Assembly (NCBI GenBank): GCA_963377175.1 | Contig: CAUJNA010001590.1 | Coordinates: 1-64,000 of the forward strand | Direction of reading: 5' to 3' | DNA from: Effrenium voratum | Lineage: Eukaryota > Sar > Dinophyceae > Suessiales > Symbiodiniaceae | Length of the DNA stretch: 64,000 nt | Part shown: positions 38,721 through 47,470 of the stretch, piece by piece | Layout: each line of letters opens with the position of its first letter | How positions within the stretch are numbered: position 1 is the first letter of the stretch | Program-made: the position numbers and the translations under genes | The notes under the pieces: generated by a model | What the model was told of the DNA's origin: nothing | Seen by the model: only the letters and a program-made list of their open reading frames with translations | Databases searched by the model: none

Positions 38721-40246
38721 CCTTTGCCCCGTTCGAGTCAGGAGACTACGGTCCATGAAGGACACAGGGAACACACGAGGCAGTCATGTAGCTTGGCAAA
38801 ACTGTACAAAAAGATGCTCGTTGTCAACGTCTGGTTCCGAGCGCGGATGCGAATCGTCCGGCGGCAAAAGAACGTGAGGCGGTGTGACCGCGGCGGGCTG
38901 CGAGGGCGCAGTGGCCCCGTCAAGCAAAGCTTCCTCCGGGCTCTCCCGCACGCGCCGCCGAGAGGGGGTTGCGCTGCGCGAGCGCCCGGACATGAAGCAG
39001 TGGGGAACCACGCAAGCAACGCCGGTTGCGCTGTGAGTCGCGACTTTTGCGCCGACGCAGGCGTAAACGGCAGCCCCCGACTCTGCCCAGCCAAGCCGCT
39101 CGGGTTGCTCTTTTTGATCTCGCAACGTCCGGAAAAGGGGACCGAAACTCAGCCAGCGGGAAAAGGAAACTAGTTGAGACTGCAAGTGCCAGTGGGGGCC
39201 GGTGGGCTTTCACAGTTGCGAGCCGGAGGAAGGCTGGGAAACACAGAGGGCTGCCTGCCGAACAGTGAGCCTACCCGAAAAGAGGCGGGCAGAAATCAAG
39301 ACACCGCCAAGCTGCTGACACAACACCCTAGCAAGTCGGCGATTTGGGCGGGCCTTGGTACCGCGAACCATGAGGCGGCTAACCGGAGCGGCACCGAAGC
39401 TAGAAGTTGAGGGCCGGGCGACTGCAGCACACCTTGTTGCGCGCTGCCAGGTGCCAAAGCAGGCCAGGCAGCGAGCAGGCCCCGAGGTGCCAGCGGGTAT
39501 CCGAATTTGCCAACCTGCCGAAAACCACGAGCTGAGGCGGCTGAACTAGTCGGCGGCGAGGCGAGAAACTGAGGCCCGGGCGGTCGCGGCACACCTGAGG
39601 GCAAACAACGTCTGCTTGCTATTGTCTGCCACGCGCCGAAATAGGCTAGGCAGCGAGCAAGCCCGCGTTCACAGGGGCGGTCGAAGGCGCGGCCGCCAGG
39701 GCGGGAGGCACCTAGGAACCGGCGCGGTAAGAGACACCCGCCTGTCGAACGGCCCAGGGCGCGCCGAATGGAGACGGCCGGGAAGCGGCGGAACCACCCA
39801 GGGCGGCAAAAGGCGAGGGGGGGGCGGGAGCGGCAGCTCCGGCCCCCACGAAAGGCGAAGGCTCCGCGGCAGCGCCGGGGGGCCCGAATGCGGCACCGAG
39901 GAACGGAGAGGAGGCCAGGGGCACCCGGGCCTGCGACGACGCGAGCGGCGCCGAGGTGGCGACGGGGGGAGCCGTCGCCAAGGCGCAGTCCGCAGTCGGC
40001 TGGGGGGGCACGGGCGCACGAGCGCGCCGGGGCGGGGGCGCCGAGGTGGCGGAGGGGGTAGCCGTAGCAGGCCCGAACGCGCAGGCCGCGGCAGGCAGCA
40101 AGCGCGGGGGCCTGGCGGCTGGTGCGGATGCAGGCGCCGGGGCCGGCGCCGAGAAGGCTGTCAGGGGCCGGCCGGGAGCACGGGCTGCAGCGCGCCCTCA
40201 CTGCTCGGCCGCCACGCGGGCGTACGCGCCGGCGGGAGGGAGGGCA
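38721..40246. other. GC-rich, simple-sequence-rich interval
   Basis: 39400-39480 and 39560-39670 are diverged copies of one block (GGGCCGGGCGACTGCAGCAC / GGCCCGGGCGGTCGCGGCAC, then AGGCNAGGCAGCGAGCA). 39690-40150 is low-complexity CG/GGC repeats. Open frames here (393 codons on the minus strand at 39296-40477 is the longest) follow from composition and carry no motif. Confidence 0.4.
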
Positions 40247-40905
40247 AGCAGGGCGCTCCCGCGAGCAGGCCTGACCGCTTTGCTTCGCGCTGCCACCGAG
40301 CTCGACCCCGCAGCCACCGTCGTGTCTCTTGACGGGCGCTGCGCTTATGACTCGGTGTCCCGGGCTGCTTTTCTCGACAAACTCGCGGAAGTGACGCCTT
40401 CGCTTGTACCCTTTGTCCGCGCCTTCTATGCGCGGCAATCGGTGTACTTGTGGTGGGACGGTGCCGGAGTCTGCCACCGCATCCTACAGGGCGATGGCTG
40501 TGAGCAGGGCGACGCGTTGGCTCCCGCCCTGTTTGCCCTTGCGCAGCACGCGGCGCTGGTGGCGGCTTCCCAGCAGCTCCGGCCAGGAGAGTTTCTCGCT
40601 GCTTTCTTGGACGACTTGTATATCGTCACCGTGCCCAATCGCGCGCGCGCCGCACTCGAAGCGGTTTCTTCTGCCGTAGAGGAACTTGCCGGGGTTGCCG
40701 CCAACCTAGGCAAAACGCGCGTCTACAATCGCGCCGGGGGCGCCGCTCCGCCGGGCATTTCGGAGCTCGGCCCTGAGGCGTGGCGTGGCGACAAACCGTT
40801 GCCCGAGCGTGGGTTTGTTGCCCTCGGCACGCCCATCGGCGCCCCGGAGTACGTGGCCGCGTGCGCGAGGGAGCGTCTGGAGCAGGAGCGCCTGACTTGC
40901 AGTGT
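40247..40905 (+). CDS. LINE reverse transcriptase catalytic core, copy 3
   Basis: The frame includes TVVSLDGRCAYDSVSR (motif A), GDGCEQGDALAPALFAL (motif B with intact Q-G-D) and AAFLDDLYIVTV (motif C; F-L-D-D). It also has NLGKTRVYN (motif D) and GFVALGTPIGAPEYV (motif E). The RT copies element RNA at the nicked target. The Y-to-L change before D-D recurs in all copies here and is therefore a family trait. The reading then shifts to the next frame. Confidence 0.85.
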
Positions 40906-42327
40906 GCCTGGCTGCTGCTCCTCTTTTGCGCCGCGCCTCGGGCGCAACACTTGCTCCGCACCGTGCCGCCTTCCCAATCGGCGGCGTACGCGGAAGCACA
41001 TGACCATGCGGTCTGGGGCGCACTGCAAGCGCTCCTCGGCGAGCGCGGCGCCGCTTGGCCGGAGGCCCGCCGCCTTGCTTTTCTTCCAGCGCGCGAGGGC
41101 GGTCTTGGTTTTTTGTGTGCCACACGCGCCTACTGGGCGGCCTGGGCCGATTCCTTGCCGGTCATGCTCCAGCGTTGCCCTGATGCGGCGGAGCGATGTG
41201 TGCGGGAGCTCCTCGTAGACGACGAAGCTGCCGCCTTTTGCCTTCGCGAGGCGGCCGTCGCTGGCGACCTGCTCCGGCGCCACTGGCCCGAGCGTCCGTC
41301 CTGGCAGGACATCCTTGCGCGCGCGGCCCCTCCCGCTGTAGCGGATGACAGTGAACCAGGCGATTGGCCGCATGGTTGGCAGCTTCTCGCGTCTCGCGCA
41401 CTCAACTCCCATTTTCGCGAGACCGAGCTTCTGCCACACATGCGGCCGAGCGACCGCGCTTGTCTCCGCTCGCAGTCTGGCCCGCATGCGGGGGCTTGGC
41501 TTGCGGCTGTGCCGACTGACCCGGGCACCACGCTGCCCCCGGCGCACATGCACGTCGCCTTGCGCAGGCGCCTGCGTCTCGCGCTGCCCCTCACGCACCG
41601 GTATTGCGGAGGCGATGGGTTCCCGGGGTGCGGCGCCGCGCTCGATGTCTTGGGCGACCATGCGGCAGCGTGCCCGCGCAGCGGACTGTTGGCCCGCCGC
41701 GCCCCCTTGCTTGAACAAGCGTGGGTCCACGTCGCGCGTGAAGGTCTGGGACCCGAGGGCAGAACTGTCCCTCAGCAGTGGTTGGCCAACACTTCTGCGC
41801 CAGGCGTCAGTGCGCAGGACAGGCGCCGCCTGGATCTTGTTCTTTCCGGCGCCACGCGCTTGGGCGAAGCGCTGTGCTGCGACGCCACGCTCGTTGCTCC
41901 CCTCCGTCGCGACGGCCGACCGCAGCCACGCGCGGCCGAGGAGGACGGCGCAGCCATTGCGGTAGCGCGGCGCCGCAAGGAGGCGCGGTACCCGGAGCTT
42001 TGCCGGCCTGGCCCGCAGCGGCTGGTCGTTCTTGCTTGTGAAACGGGCGGGCGGTGGGGCCCCGAGGCGTGCGGCTTAGTTGATCGCTTGGTGCGCCTTC
42101 GGGCACTCCGCGCGCCTCCAGCCGTCCGCCGCGCGGCCGAGGCGGGTTGGCGCCGCAGGTGGTGGGCACTGCTCAGCGCCGCCTTGCAGCGCGCCCTCGC
42201 TTCCACTCTGCTCGGAGGACGTTGGCTTTCCCCCGCGCGGCCGGCTGCGCAAGGAGAGCCCGACCTCGCCGATGTCCTTGCTTTGGCTGGCCCGTCCGGG
42301 CCCAGCCTTCTGCCTTTGCGCGGCTAG
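40900..42327 (+). CDS. LINE thumb, zinc knuckle and restriction-like endonuclease, copy 3
   Basis: From about 40900 the frame reads LQCAWLLLLFCAAPRAQHLL (thumb), ATRAYWAAWADSLPVML, then a C-x(n)-C-x(n)-H-x4-C knuckle (YCGGDGFPGCGAALDVLGDH then AAAC, 41605-41676). The nuclease core follows: QDRRRLDLVLSG, LCCDATLVAPL (about 41815-41900), equivalent to the R..RPD...D pattern of R2-type RLEs. It also has RRKEARYPEL and VVLACETGGRWGPEA, and ends SLLPLRG. The ORF terminus is the same as in copy 2a. No in-frame stops over 470 codons. Confidence 0.8.
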   Translation, partial: QCAWLLLLFCAAPRAQHLLRTVPPSQSAAYAEAHDHAVWGALQALLGERGAAWPEARRLAFLPAREGGLGFLCATRAYWAAWADSLPVMLQRCPDAAERCVRELLVDDEAAAFCLREAAVAGDLLRRHWPERPSWQDILARAAPPAVADDSEPGDWPHGWQLLASRALNSHFRETELLPHMRPSDRACLRSQSGPHAGAWLAAVPTDPGTTLPPAHMHVALRRRLRLALPLTHRYCGGDGFPGCGAALDVLGDHAAACPRSGLLARRAPLLEQAWVHVAREGLGPEGRTVPQQWLANTSAPGVSAQDRRRLDLVLSGATRLGEALCCDATLVAPLRRDGRPQPRAAEEDGAAIAVARRRKEARYPELCRPGPQRLVVLACETGGRWGPEACGLVDRLVRLRALRAPPAVRRAAEAGWRRRWWALLSAALQRALASTLLGGRWLSPARPAAQGEPDLADVLALAGPSGPSLLPLRG

Positions 42328-42504
42328 TCGCCACGTCGGCGCGCGCGCGCTTCGTTCGCCTTTCTCGGCGGCCGTTTCGGGTGGGGGGGGTTGAGGGTTC
42401 CCTGGGTCTCACTGCCGCTGGATGCAAAAAGGCGTGCGTAAAACTAGAGGACGACTGGCCCGAAAGCATTTTTCCCCAAGCGCTTCCCATCATGTGCTTT
42501 TGGC

Positions 42505-43040
42505 CCTATGTAACTTGGCTTTTAGTAACTTGGCTCTATGTAACTTGGCTCTATGTAACTTGGCTCTATGTCACTTGGCTCTATGTCACTTGGCTCTCTG
42601 GTAACTTGGCTCTATGTAACTTGGCTCTATGGTAAATTGGCTCTATGGTAACTCGGCTCTATGTCACTTGGCTCTATGTAACTTGGCCCTGTGCAAGTTG
42701 GCTCTGTGCAGCTTGGCTCTGTGCAACTTGGCTCTGTGCAACTTGGCTCTGTGCAACTTGGCTCTGTGCAACTTGGCTCTGTGTAACTTGGCTCTTTGCA
42801 AGTTGGCTCTGTGCAACTTGGCTCTGTGCAACTTGGCTCTATGTATCTTGGCTCTATGTAACTTGGCTCTATGGTAAATTGGCTCTATGGTAACTCGGCT
42901 CTATGTCACTTGGCTCTATGTAACTTGCCCTGTGCAAGTTGGCTCTGTGCAACTTGGCTCCGTGCAACTTGGCTCTGTGCAACTTGGCTCTGTGCCACTC
43001 GGCTCTGTGCCACTGGGCTCTATGTAACTTGGCTCTGCGC
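42505..43040 (+). repeat. 15-bp satellite, families A and B intermixed
   Basis: About 35 copies of TAACTTGGCTCTATG and GCAACTTGGCTCTGT variants, with an internal larger repeat (42629-42700 resembles 42870-42945). The frame-encoded LALCN and LYVTW peptides are artefacts of the satellite. Confidence 0.9.
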
Positions 43041-43101
43041 GGGGGGTTTCCAAAAAGCTGGTGATGCTGGTGATGTTGATGATCTGTGGCAGCTAGAGAC
43101 C

Positions 43102-43460
43102 GCAAAAAAAAAACCTGCGCGCTGCGACCTGGCGCGCGCGGGTTTTTGCGAAGGCTGGCGGTGCTGGCGACGCAGGCGATGTTGCGGAGCAGGCTTACGA
43201 GCTATCTTGTGTTAATCAGATTGCGCTTGCAGGGTCATCATCAGCTTGCAGGGTCTCTGACTTTCCGAGGCCAGGTGCACGGGGGTAACATGGAGGGGCA
43301 ACAAAGCCGTGCGACCCCTCCACTGCAGCGCGCAGTGCGCAGTGCACCCGAACAGCTCCTCTATTTAAGTTCGAACCTGACAAGTCGAGATTTTGACTCG
43401 CTGCTGTCAGCCAAGCTGAGGGAAAAGCTGAGGGCATCGGAGGGCTCCAGCGTAGCTCTT
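43102..43460. repeat. Gene-end/spacer repeat, copy 1
   Basis: Matches 47213-47470 in blocks. The outer block reads GCGCGCTGCGACCTGGCRCG then GCGGGTTTTT, and the inner block is CGAACCTGACAAGTCRAGAT then TTTGAC. The second copy contains the stop codon and 3' flank of the intact minus-strand gene, so this copy is probably the 3' flank of a neighbouring gene in the same orientation. Confidence 0.65.
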
Positions 43461-43643
43461 CTTTTCTACCGCTAGGCGCGTCTCGCGCCACGACAGTGCC
43501 TCAGCAGAGTGTCACTGCCGCGCAGTTCCAAACAGCCGCATCGAAAATGGCCAAAAAGCAAATGATCACGTTAGATCACAGGGAAAACAGATAGATCACA
43601 CTAATCCGCGACAGTCAGCGATGAAAAGCTGCTGGGGCCATCA
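43461..43643. other. No supported gene
   Basis: Short interval between the spacer repeat and the next minus-strand frame; ATAGATCACA and GATCACGTTAGATCACAG near 43563-43600 are the only small repeats. Confidence 0.35.
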
Positions 43644-44066
43644 TCAGCTTGTAGGGTCCTCGCTGTTCGTGCTCCGAGCGGACATCTCCTTGAGCTTCCT
43701 CATCCTCTCGACCAACATGCCGTTGCGCTGGTGCAAGAAGCTTTCGAAGTACTGTCGATCGGGCAGCGCAACGAGCGTCAGGTCGCTCATCTTGGCGGCG
43801 CGCGACAGCAGGACCCATAGTCGGCCTCCTTCATCCAGGACGGCTGCGTCAAGAGCGCAGCCAGTCCGCGGCGGGCAGTCGCGCCCTGAAGCCCTGAGGC
43901 ACCTCAGGCAGACGAAGCCGCCTGAATTCACACTTCGCATTACACGGCGTTTGCCATCCTTGGTTTCCCGGGTGCCGCTGGACACCCCCTTACTCAACAT
44001 CTCGGGACTTACCGAGGCCGAGCAGAGTCGTCCTCGCAGCCAGTCACATGCACAAAGGTGTGACAC
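43644..44066 (-). pseudogene. Unassigned minus-strand frame, possible helicase motif VI
   Basis: 140 codons. The C-terminal half reads LDEGGRLWVLLSRAAKMSDL then TLVALPDRQYFESFLHQRN and a charged helix. 'W-V-L-L-S-R-A' followed by a hydrophobic strand resembles motif VI of SF1/Pif1-type helicases, but no Walker motif is visible in the window, so this could equally be another family. The N-terminal half lacks a clear frame and may be intron. It lies downstream of the phosphatase pseudogene in the same orientation. Confidence 0.3.
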
Positions 44067-44366
44067 ATCATGTCCTGTGGAGAAAAAGTCGTCTCAGAGC
44101 GTCACTCGGTCAAGCTCCTAGACATCGTGCACGAAGTTGAGCTGGTGCCGTGCGCGGGTCGATGTTTGACGAGGAGCGCGCAAACCGTGAGAAGTAAGAT
44201 AGCGACGCAGCTCGAGGCGCGAGCAAGTCACAACAACCGCAAAGACCCTGCGCTTTTTTTTTTCCTCAGCGCTCGCGCGCAGCTCCTGTCTGCCACTAGT
44301 TCGCAAGACAGTGTTGAAGCAGCAAAGCAGTCGCGCTGAGCACGATCCGCGCCGCGGCCGATCAGT

Positions 44367-44985
44367 CTAGCTCGCCTTTTGCGCTCGCAAGCGGTTGAGC
44401 GCAAGCAGCACGTAGTCTCGACTTTGCCACGGGCAAAGAGCTGGGCGAGCCTCCAGCAGGGCAGCCACTGCCTCGTCCACGGTGCACTGCCCATCAAGGA
44501 CTAGCCACGCGCACAGCGCGCCGGGCTGCGGTTGATGCCGCCGAAGCAGTGGAACAGCACATTGAAGTCCCTCCGCGCGTAGACAATCCGGAGGTCGTCG
44601 AGCGGCACCTGCAAGTGACCCCGCTCTCCTGAAAGTGCGCGCCCCAGTCTCGCGGAGCTCCTCTCACTCTCATTTCCGCCTCCCAGCACACGCTGACAAC
44701 AACCGAAGCCCGCGTGCCCGTGAGGGCTTCTGCCGCTCGCAGGTCAGCCGCGGAGCGTAGGCTGCCCAGCAAGCACTTCTGTCGGTGAGCGGTCTGGACC
44801 ACGACGGCGTCCACGGGCCAGTCGGCGATGCTGCCCAGGTCGTAGCAAAAAAACCAGACTGCGTAATCCACAGCAGTCCAAGGCCCTCGCGCGTACCTTT
44901 CCGATATCTCAAGCTGGGCAGCTCGAATCCAAGCCATATCCGCCTCCGCGACATCCTCTGCCTCGGAAGCCCGTGAGCAAGCCAT
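44367..44985 (-). pseudogene. Dual-specificity protein phosphatase, frameshifted
   Basis: On the minus strand, 44985-44640 encodes WTAVDYAVWFFCYDLGSIAD, PVDAVVVQTAHRQKCLLGSL and SVVVSVCWEAEMRVRG. After a 1-base shift comes GHLQVPLDDLRIVYARRDFN, then the active site H-C-F-G-G-I-N-R-S (44551-44525), the H-C-x5-R-S signature of cysteine-dependent phosphatases with the general-acid Asp in VPLDD. A second 1-base shift after SPA restores LCAWLVLDGQCTVDEAVAAL and RPALCPWQSRDYVLLALNR to a TAG at 44369-44367, the normal C-terminal helix region of the fold. Both shifts look like single-base losses, so this is a recently broken gene with catalytic residues intact. Confidence 0.7.
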
Positions 44986-45053
44986 GCGATCAACAGAAAC
45001 AGCTCAGGCGTGAGTTTACGCAACTCGAGCAAAACGCTGACCGACATGAAAAG

Positions 45054-46346
45054 CTAACTTGGGGTGCGAAGCTGCGGCTCGCGTGCAAGCAAAACGCACT
45101 GCGTCAGCTGATGCCTTTTGTGATTTCTACGCGCCTCATGCTGGCGCTCTCCTAGCCCGGTGCTCGCGCAGCTTTCGCAAGACAGCGGCCACTGCGTCGC
45201 ACCGGGCCAGGAGAGAACAGAGCGCGTCAAAACAAAGCCACTGGCCGTCGTCCAAGACCAAAGCCGTAGGCCAAGACAGTGGCTTGCGCCCGCTAGGCGT
45301 TCGACCACGTCGAGCACTTCACTTTCATGAGTCTCATCGACGAGGCTGCTGGCCGGGCGCTTGTTGTCCTGCAGCTGAGGCTCCAGCCCGAGCAGGCACC
45401 ACACCATGTCGCGCTCCTCCTGCAAGTGGAGAAGTTGGTCCTGACTCACCCGCGACATCCACTCCACGTGCAAGGTGATGCCGCCCGTGTTCTCGTTCTT
45501 CAGCACGCGGCCGACCAAGAAGCGCGGACTCCCGTCCGCCATGTTGAACAGATGGCAGCTCTTGAAGTGGCAGAAAGCCTCGATGGCGAATGCAGCGTCT
45601 CCATCCTTGCGCGGGTAGGGGTGCACCTTCTCGTGCTTCGTGACCAGGTGTCTGTCCCCGGCCACGTCAATCTCGTCAATGGCAGGGTCGTCCTCGGCGA
45701 CTGCGAGAAGCGTCACGTAGTTCGCGAACACCTCGCCACGCAAAAAGAAAGAACCCATGTCGGAGCAGGACATGTCCTGGTACAAGTTCTGGACGGGCAG
45801 CACGGCTCCATCTCTCTTCTGGTTCAAGAGCCGCGTCACCTTGTTCACCATGGGCCGGACCCCATCCGAGTAGCCCTCGCCGAAGCAGGCGCGAGAGGCC
45901 AAGACTTGGAACTGAGTTGTCACGGAGGTTCCAGGAGCAGACGCTTGAGATGCCTGCGACGCCGAGGGCGCGGCGCCGCGGCTCGTGGCCAGTCGAGGCG
46001 AGGTGCCCAGACGGAGATCGAAAGGCCCCTTGAAGCACAGCACGTGCGCGCCTTTGTCTTGAATCGCTCGAGCCAGCGCAGCTTCGCCGTCAACGCGGGC
46101 CAAGACCGCGAGCTCCTAGCCGCCCACCAAAACGTTGTCCAGCTGCCCGCTCCAGTCCGCAATGTGCACCGTCGCAAGCACGCGAGGCGCGTCCGAGGCC
46201 TCCGTCTGGCAGTTGTTGGAGTCGGCTCGCTTGCACTTCCTCGTCAGCCCGTCAATCTTGGTGCCGCAGTGCTTGCACGGAGTGTAGACAGGATCCCCCA
46301 GAACGCTGACAAGCCAAGCTGCGTGCAGCGCCACTTCCACTTTCTC
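45054..46346 (-). pseudogene. Unknown protein with zinc-ribbon/OB-like start; in-frame TAG
   Basis: The minus frame from 46346 reads EKVEVALHAAWLVSVLGDPV, then YTPCKHCGTKIDG, RKCKRADSNNCQTE (C-x2-C ... C ... C) and PRVLATVHIADWSGQLDNVL. A TAG at 46118-46116 interrupts, after which ELAVLARVDGEAALARAI continues in the same frame to a stop near 45054. A metal-binding Cys cluster followed by 'R.L...I.D.SG' resembles the zinc-containing OB domain of RPA-like proteins (tentative). Later segments (VLPVQNLYQDMSCSDMGSFF; HVEWMSRVSQDQL) have no known family. The last about 80 codons (after VLDVVERLAG) look like read-through of non-coding sequence. The 5' edge follows an AG at 46347 and joins in phase to the upstream frame through a 77-bp GC-AG intron. 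Confidence 0.5.
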
Positions 46347-46423
46347 CTGGCAAGCAACTGCGCAGGCGGAGAAGCAGCTACTTGAAAACAGCGGTTTTGT
46401 CTAAGATCATGCCCGTGCCCGGC
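46347..46423 (-). other. Predicted 77-bp GC-AG intron
   Basis: Minus strand CTACAG|GCCGGGCAC ... TTGCCAG|GAGAAAG. Splicing joins MNAFGLAMEQGDLQ to EKVEVALHAAW in phase 0. The unspliced sequence shifts the zinc-ribbon frame relative to the upstream frame. Same donor type as the introns of the adjacent intact gene. Confidence 0.5.
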
Positions 46424-47070
46424 CTGTAGGTCACCCTGCTCCATGGCCAAGCCGAAAGCGTTCATGGTCGCCGCGCAGGCGACGAAGCACGGGATGGTCG
46501 CCGCGCAGGCGGGATGCCGAAGACCAATGCCCGCTCCGCTGCGGAGCGCCAAAGAACGCCTGCTTGCGAGTCTGCGCCCTCCGCGAGGCAATCCAGGGCA
46601 AAAGCTGCCAGCGGAGCAAAGTCCGGCGGATAGGCTTTCTTCAAGGCCTTGAGGCGGGCGCTGGCACCGCTCGTCTGGTGCCTCTCAACACGCTTGGCCA
46701 GCTGCGGATGCTCCTCCGAGGACGGGATGCGGGAGCAGCCCTCGACCACTTGCCAAGCTATCAGGTCATCCCGCAGCTGACGCACGTCAGCGTCGATGCC
46801 GTCCTCGCCGCCCCTTGCCTCGGCGACCGCAATGGGGCTGTGCAGGTCACGAACGCCAATGCTAGCCAGAGGATGTAGTAGCTCCACCGCCAAGAACCAG
46901 GCAAACGCTGACCAATCTTCCGACTTCCGCACGTCTTTGAAGGTCTGGGACCATCTGCAAGTTCCTCCCTGCTCCGAGCGTCGGTCCCAACCATACCGGC
47001 GCATCAGAGCCCGCAGCAGCGCAGTGTCGCCTTCGTCGAACTTGCGGGACCGGTACTTGTGCTTCAGCAT
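46424..47070 (-). pseudogene. Upstream exon region of the same minus-strand gene
   Basis: The 202-codon frame (47070-46462) reads HKYRSRKFDEGDTALLRALM, WSAFAWFLAVELLHPLASIG and RLKALKKAYPPDFAPLAAFA. The downstream exon piece (AATMNAFGLAMEQGDLQ) is in another frame, and a 30-bp tandem duplication (GCCTGCGCGGCGACCAT twice, 46460-46510) lies at the frame change, so a small insertion has probably broken it. No family recognised. An upstream TGA and an AG at about 47088 suggest it starts as an internal exon. Confidence 0.45.
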
Positions 47071-47212
47071 GCACAGGACCGCCTGCGGTCAGAAATCTCA
47101 AGAACAAATTGAAACATACAAGCGACCTCGAAGCTCGCCCCCTTTCTTGCGCGAGGCATTTTCCCCCCGGAAAAGGGCTTCATCCCACGATAAATGGAGC
47201 TAGAAGGCGGTA

Positions 47213-47470
47213 CAGAGAAACTTGCGCGCTGCGACCTGGCACGCGCGGGTTTTTCCGAAGGCGGGCGATGCTGGTGATGCTGGCGATGCTGGCGATGTTG
47301 CTGCTGTGCGTGTGATGATGCTCGCGGATAGCTCGCGCGGGCTTACGAGCTATCTTGCGTTAGTCAGGTTGCGCTTGCAAATGTGTGCCCCCCTCACTTC
47401 CTACTCAAACCCGAACCTGACAAGTCAAGATTTTGACCCGCTGCGGTCACCCAAGCCGAGGCAAACGCGC
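47213..47470. repeat. Gene-end/spacer repeat, copy 2
   Basis: The partner of 43102-43460. It includes the stop codon (47449-47447) and 3' flank of the seven-exon minus-strand gene, plus a GATGCTGGTGATGCTGGCGAT trinucleotide-like run at 47265-47300. Confidence 0.65.

Larger units (their letters stand above)
40247..42445 (+). mobile_element. RLE-type LINE, copy 3 (best preserved, 5'-truncated)
   Basis: Begins within the RT just before motif A and runs to the ORF end at 42327 with only one frameshift (about 40890-40905). The 3' end is GATGCAAAAAGGCGTGCGTAAAA at 42421-42443. It keeps RT motifs A-E, the zinc knuckle and the endonuclease, so it is the reference copy for reading the broken copies elsewhere in the window. 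Confidence 0.85.

Noticed and set aside
39296..40477. A 393-codon minus-strand frame in GC-rich sequence, plus long frames opposite the LINEs (for example 30346-31062, 34949-36112).
   Set aside because: High GC removes stop codons. The frames are opposite conserved LINE coding sequence or low-complexity DNA and carry no motif.
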